Positions 1 through 8,593 of a stretch of 64,000 bases of DNA are shown in pieces. A program made the position numbers and the translations under genes. This DNA is from Nocardiopsis eucommiae (GTDB lineage: Bacteria; Actinomycetota; Actinomycetes; Streptosporangiales; Streptosporangiaceae): assembly GCA_018388625.1 (NCBI GenBank), contig CP074402.1, positions 3,348,001 through 3,412,000 on the forward strand, given 5' to 3'. How positions within the stretch are numbered: position 1 is the stretch's first letter; every line of letters begins with the position of its first letter. The notes under the pieces were generated by a model. It was given only the letters and a program-made list of their open reading frames with translations, had not been told where the DNA came from and ran no database searches.

Positions 1-734
1 GGCGACCCCGAGGCCCGCCTGCACCATGGAGAAGACGGCGCTGAAGTCGTCGACGGTGTGCACGACCCGGGGCTGGAAACCGGCCTGGTTCGCGGCGGCG
101 GTCACGCAGGAGTTCCACGCCGTTCCCGGCCCGGACATGATCCAGTCCTCGTCGGCCAGGTCCTCGGCCAGGTGCAGGCTGGTCCGGGTGGCCAGGGGTG
201 CTGGTAGGGCAGGATCGCGTCGAAGAGCTCGACCATGACCGGGTCGCTCCGGAAGTCCGGGTCACCCGCGGCGGGCAGGTGGCTGGTGGACATCGTGACG
301 GCCACGTCCAGGCGCCCGGAGCGCACCATCTCGGCGCTCTCCTCCGGTTCGGCCTGCACGACCTCGAAGGTCCAGCCGGGGTGGCTGGTGCGCAGGCGGG
401 CCAGGGCCGGGGCGACGAGGTCGCTGATACCGGTGGAGAACGAGCCGACCCGCACGACGCCCCGGTCGCCGTCGGTGTACTCGGCGAGGTCGGCGGCGGC
501 GCGTTCCATCTCCGCGAAGATCACGTGCGCGCGCTTGAGCAGGACCCGGGCGGCGCCGGTGAGCAGGAAGCGGCGCCCCTGACGCTCGACGAGGGGGACC
601 CCGGCCTCCTTGGCCAGGGCGGCGAGCTGCTGGGAGACCGCCGACGGCGTGACGTTGAGGGCCTCCGCGGTGGCGGCCACCGTGCGGTGGTGGTCAAGGG
701 CCTGAAGGAGCTGCAACCGCCGAACGTCGATCAT
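1..734 (-). CDS. LysR-family transcriptional regulator, 3' end outside window
   Basis: The N-terminal winged helix-turn-helix lies at about residues 1-60 (start MIDVRRLQLL, then TPSAVSQQLAAL as the recognition helix). It is followed by the start of a substrate-binding domain, as in LysR-type regulators that bind DNA as tetramers and sense a small molecule. The ATG at 732-734 is chosen because the LysR fold begins there; longer upstream reading is not family-like. The frame breaks near 195-198, where one C is missing from a CCCC run. After restoring it, reading continues in the substrate-binding domain (SLHLAEDLADEDW and on) to the window edge at base 1. The gene is divergent from the GNAT gene at 1033, so it may control it, as LysR regulators often do. 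The effector is unknown. Confidence 0.85.
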
Positions 735-1032
735 GCGTCCCAATTTAGGACAGAACGAACAGGTTTCGATGGTGTTCCGGTCTGATGAACCAGTGTTTCG
801 TGGTGATTCCTTACACATCGTCCACCGGTGCGCCCGCCTCCGACAGCGAGAGCCCAAGAGGAAAGATTTGGCATTTTTTCTCGACAGAGACGTCGCGCTC
901 CCTTTTTCCTCGTGTCACCCCTGTTCCGGTTGATACCGGCACGTACAGTCAGACCCACAGCTCAACCATGGAGTCGTAGAGCGCGACTCCCGGGGGACCG
1001 CACCCCATGCTGCTGGAACGGGTGGGAAGAAC
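735..1032. other. Divergent intergenic region between LysR gene and GNAT gene
   Basis: These 298 bases separate the two divergent starts and must hold both promoters. The stretch around 865-915 is unusually AT-rich for this genome, with a run of T. No convincing -35/-10 pair or clear LysR T-N11-A palindrome could be fixed by eye. No open frame with coding character was seen. Confidence 0.5.
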
Positions 1033-1590
1033 ATGCAAACTTCGCTGATGACCAAACCTGGCTCGACGAACGTCGGCGTTCTCGGCTTCCGCTACCTCGG
1101 CGCCCACGAGGTGGAGGAGCTCGCGGACCTGTGGGGCGCCCTGCACCAGCAGCACACGATGACCGCCCCGCACCTTGAGGACATCATCAGCTCGGTGGGC
1201 CTGGACGAGTCCTGGCGCCGCCGCCGCGCCCAGTACCTGGACTGGCTCCGCGATCCCGACACCATGGCGATCCTCGCGGAGCACGGCGGAGACCCGGCCG
1301 GGTACGCGATGGTCACCGTCCGCGAGAGCGCGCAGGGCAGCTGGGACCGTGGCGAGCGCGTCGCCGTCGTGCAGACCTTCGCGGTCGACCCCGACTACAC
1401 GGGCACCGGCGTGGGCTCCAAGCTCCTGGAGGAGGTCCGCCGCCAGCTCGCCTCCACGGGCATCCGCGACATCGAGTTCTCCGCGCTGGCCACCGCCTCC
1501 GAGGACATCAGCTTCCTGGAGCAGGAGGGCTTCCGCCCCTTCGTCACCACGATGGTCTGCCGCGTGGACGGTTTCGGCGCCCACGACTAG
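1033..1590 (+). CDS. GNAT-family N-acetyltransferase
   Basis: This 185-residue protein carries the acetyl-CoA-binding motif A of GNAT enzymes at about residues 117-140 (QTFAVDPDYTGTGVGSKLLE, with the R/Q-x-x-G-x-G/A loop degenerate as TGTGVG). The conserved C-terminal segment reads SFLEQEGFRPF. Such enzymes transfer acetyl from acetyl-CoA to an amine on a small molecule or protein; the substrate cannot be told from sequence. The ATG at 1033 is preceded by a GGTGGGAAG ribosome-binding stretch. The gene is monocistronic, flanked by a divergent LysR gene and a strong terminator. The long N-terminal part (about 100 residues before motif A) is not recognised. Confidence 0.85.
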   Translation: MQTSLMTKPGSTNVGVLGFRYLGAHEVEELADLWGALHQQHTMTAPHLEDIISSVGLDESWRRRRAQYLDWLRDPDTMAILAEHGGDPAGYAMVTVRESAQGSWDRGERVAVVQTFAVDPDYTGTGVGSKLLEEVRRQLASTGIRDIEFSALATASEDISFLEQEGFRPFVTTMVCRVDGFGAHD

Positions 1591-1642
1591 GCCTCCCCCT
1601 CCCTCCCAGGCGGGAGGGTCCGCGGTGACGGCCCCACGAACC

Positions 1643-1681
1643 AGCCCCCGCGCGGTCATACCCACGTCCCGCGCGGGGGCT
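1643..1681 (+). terminator. Rho-independent-type hairpin after GNAT gene
   Basis: A perfect 12-bp inverted repeat (AGCCCCCGCGCG at 1643-1654 with its complement at 1670-1681) and a 15-nt loop lie 53 nt after the stop. There is no long T tract, as is usual in high-GC actinobacteria. Confidence 0.75.
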
Positions 1682-1767
1682 TCTCCGCGTCCGGGCCCGG
1701 GCCGGGTCCGGGCCTCCGTCCGGCGACACCCCGCGACACACCCCGGCGCGGGCGGGCGACGAAGCGC

Positions 1768-1773
1768 TACGCT
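1768..1773 (+). promoter_or_regulatory. -10 element of a leaderless promoter (TACGCT)
   Basis: TACGCT ends 7 nt before the GTG at 1781. That spacing puts the transcription start at or next to the start codon. No ribosome-binding site precedes the GTG, so a leaderless mRNA is inferred. Confidence 0.5.
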
Positions 1774-1780
1774 CGGGCCC

Positions 1781-2955
1781 GTGGCCTCCTCCGACTCCAG
1801 CACCTGCATCTTCCCCGGCTGTACCCGCCCGGTTCCCCGGGGGTCCTCCCCGGACGCCCTCCGCAGTACTGCGACCTGCCCGAACACACGCGTTGGCGGG
1901 CTTGGAAGGAACGGCAGCGACTGGCCCAGGAGGCCGAGAACGCCGAGGAGGCGGCCCGCGCCGAACCGGACGAGAAGTCGGCGGCCACGGCCCCCGCCCA
2001 GGGCGCCGAGCCCGTCACCGCCGCCCGGCTGCGCGCGGACGACCTCCTCACGAGGTTCGCGGTCCAGGCCGAACAGCTCAGCGCCACCCTCGACTCCGCG
2101 ACCGAGGCCTTCGCGACGATGTCCGACCCGGCCGCCGCCGAGGCGCAGGTGGAGGCGGCCCGGCTGGCCGCCGCCCGGCAGGTGTCGGAGGCCGACTCCG
2201 CCCGGTTGGAGGCGGAGAACCGCCGCAGGGAGGCCGAGGCCGCCCGCCGCTCGGCGGAGGAGACGACCGCCGCCGCGGTGACCGCCACCCAGGACGCCGA
2301 GCGCATGGCCGAGGAGGCCCTGCACCGCAGGGACACCGCCGAGGCCGAACGTGAACGCCAGGCGGAGCTGGCCCGTACCGCCGTCGCCGAACGCGACGCC
2401 GCCGTGGCCGAGGCCAACGCCGGGCTGGCGGCCGCCGAGCGCAGGATCACCGAGACCGCCGAACGCGCGCAGACCGAGCTCCTGCAGGAGCGGGCCGTGT
2501 CGGCCGAGCGTCTGGAGCGGGTCCTGGAGGAGTCCGAGCGTCTGCGCGCCGACCTGGCCGAGCAGTCCCGCCGCCGGGACGAGGCCGAGTTGGCCGAGCG
2601 CGGCGCCCTGGCCCGCGCCGAACACGCGGAGGAACAGGCGGCGCGGAACGCGAGCACCCTGGAGACCGAGCGTGCCCGGTTGGGCACCGAACTGGAGCGC
2701 GCTCACCAGAGGCTGGAGTCCGACCGGGCGGCGGCCGAGGCCGAGCGCGGCCGTCTCACAGCCGAGCTGGAGCGCCTGACCAGCGACCTGGACACCCAGC
2801 GCCGCAACGCCGAACTCACCCTCACCGAGGCCAGGGAGGCGGCCTCCGCGCGTCTGTCCGTGGCGGAGGAGGCGCGCGACCGCGCACTGGAGCGTGCCGA
2901 GCGGGCGGAGAGCGAGCTCGAAGGCGCGAAGGAGGCCGCGGCTCAGAGTGCCTGA
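1781..2955 (+). CDS. Long coiled-coil protein with N-terminal Cys/His zinc-ribbon-like motif (frameshifted)
   Basis: The reconstructed product is about 391 residues. The N-terminus holds a putative metal site, CIFPGC followed after the frame break by GRPPQYC and LPEHTRW, so three Cys and one His. From about residue 110 to the end it is almost uninterrupted Glu/Arg/Ala-rich heptad repeat, a long coiled coil. The frame break lies within about 1833-1853 (CCCCGGGGG and CCCC runs) and one missing base restores it. Proteins with this CxxxxC...RPPxYC...H head and a coiled-coil tail occur in actinomycetes, some resembling KfrA-like DNA-binding or chromosome-segregation proteins, but I cannot assign a function. 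The GTG start is chosen from the leaderless -10 and the Cys motif. Confidence 0.7.
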
Positions 2956-3003
2956 TAGGGCACATCTGCGGCCTACGTGCCCTTTCGTCACGGTATTTCG
3001 GCT

Positions 3004-3009
3004 TAGGAT
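3004..3009 (+). promoter_or_regulatory. -10 element of a leaderless promoter (TAGGAT)
   Basis: TAGGAT lies 6 nt before the GTG at 3016 and no ribosome-binding site intervenes. This is the same leaderless arrangement as the gene at 1781. Confidence 0.5.
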
Positions 3010-3015
3010 GGCCAC

Positions 3016-5133
3016 GTGCGAGATCTGGGAACCACTGGCGAGACCGGCCCGCTGAACCTCGGCGGAGACGAGTCCGCCAAGGCCCCGGAGCGTGTCACGG
3101 TGGGTGAGCGACCGCGACCGCGCGTCGACCTCAGGGCGATCTTCGGCCTGGAGTCCGGCCCCTGGGCCTGGACCACCGCGCTCCAGGCGACCGTCGCGAT
3201 GACCGTCTCCTTCGCCCTGGCCTCGCTGATCTTCGGCCCCCAGATCGGCACGCTCGCCGCCCTGGGCTCCATGACCGTCCTCTACGAGAAGAAGACCCCC
3301 TACGCGTACCGCGCCGCCGCCCTGGCCCTGGTGGGTCTGGGGTTCGTCGCGGCGGTGACCGTGAACTCCCTGGCCGCCTCACTCTCCCCGTGGGCGGCGG
3401 TGGCCTCCATCGGACTGACCGCCGGTATCGCCACCTGGGTGTGCGCCGCCTGGCGGGTGGACAAGCCCGGGACGATGTTCTTCGTGCTGGTCGCCACCAT
3501 CTCCACCATCGCCCCCGGTGGCCTGGCCGAGGTTCCCCTGCACGCGCTGGTCGCCGCCCTGGGCGCGGCGGTGGGCTGGACCGTGTCGATGTCCGGAGCC
3601 CCGCTGCGGGCCCGCCACCCCGAGTACAAGGCGGTGGCCGCGGCCTACCGGGAGCTGGCCACCCTGCTGCGGGCGGTGGGCACCGCAGACCTCGACCACG
3701 CCCAGCACGCGGCGTCGGTGGCGCTCGCGGAGGCCTGGCGGATCGTGCTGCTCGGCCAGACGCGCGGCTACCGCACCACGGCCGAGGCCGCGCGCCTGCG
3801 GGCGCTGCTGCGCTGGGTCTCCGACATCCACCTGGCCGCGACCCAGGTCTGCATGGCCCGGCCCACCGCGCTGCCCGAACGGGCCGCGGACTTCGCGGAC
3901 CAGATGGCCCTGGCCGTCGCGGACCCGGCCAGCGCCCCCGATCCGGACTCGCTGGACGACCTTCGCCGGGGCATGCGCCCGCGCTCGCTGGAGGCGCGCC
4001 TGTACAACCTGCTGTCGCGCGCGGCCCAGTCCGCGCGACGCGGTTCGGACGAGGAGGAGGACGACAAGCGCACCGCGGACCTCCACGACGACCGCTACCC
4101 GGCGCTGTGGAGCTCGCTGCGCTCCAGCCTGAGCGGCGACTCGCTGATCCGCCCGACCGCGCTGCGCATGTGGCTGACGGTGACCCTCGCGGGCGCGTTC
4201 GGGCTCTCGATGGGCCTGGACCACTACTACTGGGTGGCCCTGACCACCACGGCGGTCCTCCAGGGCGGCAACGTGGTGCTGACCATGAACCGGTCGGTGC
4301 AGCGCTCGCTGGGCACGCTGCTCGGTGTGCTGGGCGGCGTCGCGCTGCTCACCCTCGACCTGCCCCTCGTCGCGGTGATCGTCCTGGCCGGCCTGTTCCA
4401 GGGCGCCACCCAGTTGGTGGTGGGACGCAACTTCTTCTACGGGTCGGTGCTGCTGACCCCGATGGCGCTGATGCTGTCGTACACCGCCAACCCCTACCCG
4501 GTGGCCGAGCTCGCGGGCTCCAGGATCATCGACACCCTGGTGGGATCGGCCTTCGGCATGGCGGGCTCACTGCTGCTGTGGCGGCGGGCCTCCGCCACCC
4601 GGCTGCCACAGGCGATCGCGAACGTGCTGGAGAGCACCCGCCAGTGCATGATGGCGGTGCTGGACCAGGACGTGGAGATCACCGAGGAGCGCCGCTACCG
4701 TCTGCGCCGTGACATGCGGGCCGCGCTGGTCAGCCTGCGCGGTGTCTACGACAGCGCGATCGGCGACGTCCCCCGGGCCGCCTCCACGCGTCCGCTGTGG
4801 CCGGTGGTGGTGGCCACCCAGCGGATCGGCTACCTGGCCCTGGCCGCCCTGTCGCAGGACCGCAGCCCCGACCCCGCGGGGGCCATCACCCTCCAGCGGG
4901 TGGACCTGGCCTTCCACGAGCTCATCTCCGCGATGGAGGAGCGCCGCACCCCGAGGCTGGGCGCCCTGCCGCGCCTGCCCGCCTACCCGAGGATCAACAT
5001 GGAGCTGCGGGCGCTGGCCAACTCCATGACCAGCGCCGTCGCCCAGGACGAGCGCTCCGCCCAGCAGGAGGCCGAACGTCGGGCCCAGCGCGAGCGGCGC
5101 CGAGCCCAGAAGGACGTCGACGCCGACCTCTAG
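3016..5133 (+). CDS. FUSC-family inner-membrane transporter (aromatic acid exporter / fusaric acid resistance-like)
   Basis: The 705-residue protein has the duplicated architecture of FUSC/ArAE proteins. A first hydrophobic block lies at about residues 50-195 (several helices) and a cytoplasmic helical region at about 200-370. A second block at about 375-520 contains DHYYWVALTTTAVLQGG, the typical FUSC signature segment, and a charged cytoplasmic tail ends in Arg/Lys-rich sequence. Family members export aromatic acids or related compounds across the inner membrane, often assisting stress resistance; the substrate here is unknown. It is a single gene with an apparently leaderless start. A MITE-like element has inserted 24 bases after its stop. 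Confidence 0.85.
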   Translation: MRDLGTTGETGPLNLGGDESAKAPERVTVGERPRPRVDLRAIFGLESGPWAWTTALQATVAMTVSFALASLIFGPQIGTLAALGSMTVLYEKKTPYAYRAAALALVGLGFVAAVTVNSLAASLSPWAAVASIGLTAGIATWVCAAWRVDKPGTMFFVLVATISTIAPGGLAEVPLHALVAALGAAVGWTVSMSGAPLRARHPEYKAVAAAYRELATLLRAVGTADLDHAQHAASVALAEAWRIVLLGQTRGYRTTAEAARLRALLRWVSDIHLAATQVCMARPTALPERAADFADQMALAVADPASAPDPDSLDDLRRGMRPRSLEARLYNLLSRAAQSARRGSDEEEDDKRTADLHDDRYPALWSSLRSSLSGDSLIRPTALRMWLTVTLAGAFGLSMGLDHYYWVALTTTAVLQGGNVVLTMNRSVQRSLGTLLGVLGGVALLTLDLPLVAVIVLAGLFQGATQLVVGRNFFYGSVLLTPMALMLSYTANPYPVAELAGSRIIDTLVGSAFGMAGSLLLWRRASATRLPQAIANVLESTRQCMMAVLDQDVEITEERRYRLRRDMRAALVSLRGVYDSAIGDVPRAASTRPLWPVVVATQRIGYLALAALSQDRSPDPAGAITLQRVDLAFHELISAMEERRTPRLGALPRLPAYPRINMELRALANSMTSAVAQDERSAQQEAERRAQRERRRAQKDVDADL

Positions 5134-5157
5134 CCCGGCCCCGCGCGGTCGCCCTAG

Positions 5158-5337
5158 GGAGTGTTTTTGTGGATGCTTTCGCCGGTGGCGGCGGAGCCGC
5201 CATCGATGCGAGCGGCCGCCAGGCCATCTCTCGCAAGTCGATGAGCGAAGGCCAGCCCGGGGTTGGCTGTCCGAGCTTCATCGGCGCGGCGAGAGGCAGC
5301 CTGGCAACGCGAGCGCGGAATGATCCAAAAACACGAC
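5158..5337. mobile_element. 180-bp MITE-like element with CTAG target-site duplication
   Basis: The left end GGAGTGTTTTTGTGGAT (5158 on) and the inverted right end GTCGTGTTTTTGGAT (from 5337 inward) form imperfect terminal inverted repeats of roughly 17-20 bp. Both ends abut CTAG (5154-5157 and 5338-5341), a 4-bp duplication of the YTAR type used by IS5-family transposases. There is no transposase gene inside, so this is a non-autonomous element, probably mobilised by an IS5-type enzyme elsewhere in the genome. The right CTAG supplies the stop codon TAG of the cyclase gene, so the insertion lies exactly at that gene's end. Confidence 0.7.
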
Positions 5338-5991
5338 CTAGGGGACCACGGCGAAGGCGCGCACCGGGAACGCCGCCACTCCCCGCACCTTGGCGGGGAC
5401 CGCGTGGAACCGGAAGCCCTCCTCCGGCAGCTGGTCGAGGAGGCACAGGTGGGTGACGATCGGGACACCCGCCGCCAGCAGCGCGGCCTGGACGGGGCGG
5501 GAGCCCTCGGTGGAGGGCGCGGTGTCGTCGACGCTGACCGAGTCGACGCCGACCAGGGTGGCGCCCGACTCCACCAGGGCCTTGGCGGCGGTCTCGGTCA
5601 GGTGCGGATGGTCGAACGAACCGTAGGCCTCGGTGCGCCAGTGCCGGTCCCAGCCGGTACGGACCAGGACGGCCCGCCCGCGCAGGTCGAGCCCCGCGAA
5701 GGCCTCGGGACCGATCTGACGTCCCTCGGTGGCGGTGACCACCACTCCGGGGAGGTCCGCGACGCGTTCCAGGTCGAGGTCGGCGGGGTCGGCCCCGTCC
5801 CGGTAGCGGTGGGCGGGGATCTCGACGTGGGTGCCGGTGGCCCCCACCATGCTGACGCGGCCGCTGCTGTCTCCGTGGCCGGGGACGGCCCCCGCGACGG
5901 TGGTGCTCTCCTCGATCACCGGCCGCGGCAGGCCGGGACACGTGCTCATCCCGTCGGTGATCTGGTGGCTGACGTCGACCAGTTTCGCCAT
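5338..5991 (-). CDS. Cyclase-family metal-dependent hydrolase (kynurenine formamidase-like)
   Basis: The 217-residue product begins MAKLVDVSHQITDGMSTCPG, typical of the cyclase fold (PF04199). It contains the metal-binding signature GTHVEIPAHRY (family consensus HxGTHxDxPxHF), here with Gly for the first His and Glu for Asp, which may alter metal binding. VGVDSVSVD and FHAVPAKVRG match later family blocks. Family members hydrolyse formylkynurenine or act as polyketide-type cyclases or isatin hydrolases; the substrate is not assignable. The ATG has a GAGGAAG ribosome-binding site. The stop codon TAG lies inside the CTAG duplication of the adjacent MITE. A palindromic GntR/DasR-like operator lies upstream. 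Confidence 0.8.
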   Translation of the reverse strand: MAKLVDVSHQITDGMSTCPGLPRPVIEESTTVAGAVPGHGDSSGRVSMVGATGTHVEIPAHRYRDGADPADLDLERVADLPGVVVTATEGRQIGPEAFAGLDLRGRAVLVRTGWDRHWRTEAYGSFDHPHLTETAAKALVESGATLVGVDSVSVDDTAPSTEGSRPVQAALLAAGVPIVTHLCLLDQLPEEGFRFHAVPAKVRGVAAFPVRAFAVVP

Positions 5992-6037
5992 GGCTGTCTT
6001 CCTCGTTCGCGTCCGGAGGGGACCCCCGACCTGGATC

Positions 6038-6053
6038 AGAGGTCTAGACCATA
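6038..6053 (-). promoter_or_regulatory. Palindromic operator resembling a DasR (GntR/HutC) site
   Basis: The core GGTCTAGACC (6041-6050) is a perfect palindrome. In context (AGAGGTCTAGACCATA) it matches 12 of 16 positions of the DasR element ACTGGTCTAGACCACT known from Streptomyces. It lies about 50 bp upstream of the cyclase ATG, overlapping the probable promoter (TAGGCTTAT on the minus strand), which suits repression. Another HutC-type GntR regulator could also be the reader. Confidence 0.55.
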
Positions 6054-6237
6054 AGCCTAGCGCGCGTGTCCCAGGTCACGGCAGTGGTCGGCGACACCGA
6101 CTTCGACGAACCCGGCCCCGGCGGATCACCACGAACCCGGATAAGCTCTGGTGGCGCGGTCACGGGCGACCCACCCCCTCGTCGCCGCACACCGCGCTCC
6201 CACGCGAGTTCCGCGACCCACCGAGAAGGGGCTACCT

Positions 6238-6921
6238 GTGTCACCGTACGGAGCGGCCAAGGCCGTCGTCGCACCCGTCACCCGTGTGATGTGGCCCCAG
6301 AAGGTGGAGGGCGCGCACCTGGTCCCGGAGGACGGCCCGGTGATCCTGGCCGCCAACCACCTGTCGAACTTCGACCCCCTCTTCCTCGGCCTGGCCTGCC
6401 CCCGGCAGGTGCGGTTCATCGCGAAGAAGGAGCTCTTCGACGAGAGCACGTTCCTGCGGAGACTGCTCTCCCGCGCCCTCAGGGCGCTGGGGCCGGTCTC
6501 GGTGGACCGCCGCCCCGGACAGAGCTCCCAGGAGGCCATGAACAACAGCGTGGAGGTCATCAAGGGCGGCGAGGTTTTCGGCATCTTCCCCGAGGGCTCC
6601 CGCTCCCCCGACGGCCGCCTGTACAAGGGACAGACGGGTCTGGCCTGGCTGGCGTTGAGCACGGGGGCTCCCGTGGTCCCGGTCGCGCTCACCGGCACCG
6701 GTCACATCCTTCCCCCCGGCCGCAGGCTTCCGTCCTTCAACCGGGTGGGTGTGCGTTTCGGGGCGCCGGTGGACCTGTCACCCTGGGAGGGCCAGGCGGA
6801 CAGGGCGAAGGCGCGCCGGGAGTCGACCGACGCGATCATGGGCGCGATCGCGAAGCTGTCCGGACAGGAGCGGATCTCCCGGTACGCTGCCTCAGTCAAG
6901 GCGGAGCTCGAACAGCAGTGA
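6238..6921 (+). CDS. 1-acyl-sn-glycerol-3-phosphate acyltransferase-like (PlsC family)
   Basis: The 227-residue product has the PlsC acyltransferase motifs in order. These are catalytic NHLSNFDP (HX4D) at about residue 40, the FIAKKELF block, FPEGSRSPDG (substrate phosphate binding) at about 120, and a VPVALTGTG block. Such enzymes acylate lysophosphatidate at the inner face of the membrane in phospholipid synthesis. The GTG at 6238 is preferred because AGAAGGGG sits just upstream and VSPYGAAKAVV is a typical family start; in-frame upstream sequence back to 6151 is not family-like. The gene appears monocistronic. A lysophospholipid acyltransferase for another head group cannot be excluded. 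Confidence 0.85.
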   Translation: MSPYGAAKAVVAPVTRVMWPQKVEGAHLVPEDGPVILAANHLSNFDPLFLGLACPRQVRFIAKKELFDESTFLRRLLSRALRALGPVSVDRRPGQSSQEAMNNSVEVIKGGEVFGIFPEGSRSPDGRLYKGQTGLAWLALSTGAPVVPVALTGTGHILPPGRRLPSFNRVGVRFGAPVDLSPWEGQADRAKARRESTDAIMGAIAKLSGQERISRYAASVKAELEQQ

Positions 6922-7124
6922 CTTTCCCCACAGCCCCCACGGGGCTGAATCCCCCTTGACGAGGCGTTGACCCCAGACTGAGGGGCCCTTTCGGTGAGGC
7001 CACACACGGCCTCTCGCCTGGATCGCGGCCACGGGGTGGCGATCCGGAGCCTTTCCCTCCCTGGCGGGGAGAGAAGAATTCCCTACCCTTATAGTAGGTT
7101 TTTCCGGTGGTGACATCGGATAGA

Positions 7125-7142
7125 TTAGGCAAGCCTTACCTA
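7125..7142 (+). promoter_or_regulatory. IdeR/DmdR-type iron box upstream of fprA-like gene
   Basis: TTAGGCAAGCCTTACCTA matches 14 of 19 positions of the actinobacterial iron box TTAGGTTAGGCTAACCTAA when extended by one base. It lies 39 bp before the chosen ATG, where an iron-loaded DtxR-family repressor would block transcription. Confidence 0.7.
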
Positions 7143-7180
7143 TGGCGTCCGACCCTGGCGCGAAGACTTGGAGCTGTGCG

Positions 7181-8544
7181 ATGACGCGACCACTGCGAGT
7201 GGGAATCGTTGGTGCGGGCCCCGCGGGAATCTACGCCGCGGACCTGCTCACCAAGGACGAGACCCTGTCCTCGTGCGGCACGTCCGTCAGCATCGACATC
7301 CTCGACAAGCTGCCGTCCCCCTACGGCCTGGTCCGCTACGGCGTGGCCCCGGACCACCCCCGGATCAAGCAGATCCAGGGGGCCCTGCACAAGATCCTCG
7401 ACAAGCCGGAGATCACCTTCTACGGCAACGTCGAGTACGGCGTGGACCTCAAGCTGGAGGACCTGCGCCGCCACTACGACGCGGTCGTCTTCGCCACCGG
7501 CAGCGACCGCGACCGCCCCCTGGACATCCCCGGCGTCGACCTGCCCGGCAGCCACGGCGCCGCCGACTTCGTCTTCTGGTACGACTCCCACCCGGACGTC
7601 GCCCCCTCCTGGCACGTCGACGGCACCAGCGTGGCCGTGATCGGCGCGGGCAACGTGGCCGTGGACGTCGCGCGCATCCTGGCCAAGGACGCCGACGACC
7701 TGCTGTCCACCGACATCACCGACAACGTGTACGAGGGTCTGCGCGCCAAGCAGATCACCGACGTGCACGTGTTCGCCCGCCGGGGCATCGCCCAGTGCAA
7801 GGCCACCCCGATGGAGCTGCGCGAGCTGGACAAGCAGCCCGGCGTCGAGGTCCTGGTGTACGCCGAGGACTTCGACATGGACGAGGGCAGCCTCCAGGCC
7901 TGCGAGGAGTCCAACCAGGTCAAGACCAACGTCAAGGTCCTCCAGAACTGGGCGATCCGGGACGAGCGCGGGGCCGAGCGCCGCCTGCACCTGCACTTCC
8001 TGCACTCGCCCGTGGAGATCCTCGGTGAGGACCGGGTCAGCGGTATCCGCACCGAGCGCATGGAGCTGACCGGAGACGGCAGCGTCAAGGGCACCGGCGA
8101 GTTCGTGGACACCGAGGTCCAGGCCGTCTACCGGGCCATCGGCTACCTGGGCTCGCCCCTGACCGACCTGCCCTTCGACGAGGACCGGGGGTCGTCCCCA
8201 ACTCCGGGGGCCGGGTCCTGGACCTGGACGAGAAGCACGTGGACGGCGTGTACGCCACCGGCTGGATCAAGCGCGGCCCGGTCGGCCTCATCGGCCACAC
8301 CAAGGGCGACGCCCTGGAGACCGTGACCAACCTCGTGGCCGACCGCGAGGCCTTCACCCCAGCCGCCGAGCCCGACCCGGCGGCCTTCCGGTCCCTGCTC
8401 GCCGAGCGCGGTGTCGAGTACACCACCTGGGAGGGCTGGAAGCGCATCGAGGCCCGTGAGGAGGAGCTGGGCGCCGAGCGCGGCCGCAAGCGCCTCAAGC
8501 TGCTCAGCCGTGAGGAACAGACCAGCGTCGCACGCCAGGCGTAG
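7181..8544 (+). CDS. fprA: Ferredoxin/adrenodoxin-NADP+ reductase, FprA type (frameshifted)
   Basis: The reconstructed length is about 454 residues, normal for adrenodoxin-reductase-like FprA. Near the N-terminus is the FAD-binding GAGPAG, followed by PSPYGLVRYGVAPDHP, diagnostic of this family. The NADP-binding GAGNVAVDVARIL is at about residue 160, and the C-terminus has the flavin-contacting ATGWIKRGPVGLIG. It moves electrons between NADPH and ferredoxin. The frame breaks at about 8187-8191 (a missing G in a GGGGG run) and resumes as VVPNSGGRVLD. ATG 7181 has GGAG upstream; an in-frame ATG at 7142 lies within the iron box and is less likely. The iron box suggests derepression under iron starvation, perhaps to reduce ferric siderophore. 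Confidence 0.85.
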
Positions 8545-8561
8545 CCGCGTGTGAGCTTCCC

Positions 8562-8593
8562 GGCCGGTCCCGTACCCCTTTGCGGGACCGGCC
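8562..8593 (+). terminator. Hairpin terminator after fprA-like gene
   Basis: A perfect 11-bp stem GGCCGGTCCCG/CGGGACCGGCC encloses a 10-nt loop, starting 17 nt after the stop. Confidence 0.75.

Noticed and set aside
949..3015. A 688-codon open frame on the minus strand
   Set aside because: It lies opposite the GNAT and coiled-coil genes, is Gly/Leu/Arg-rich with no domain, and is a product of high GC content on the antisense strand.
5154..5468. A 104-codon minus-strand frame spanning the MITE and cyclase 3' end
   Set aside because: It runs across the element boundary and antiparallel to no known transposase; its composition is not gene-like.
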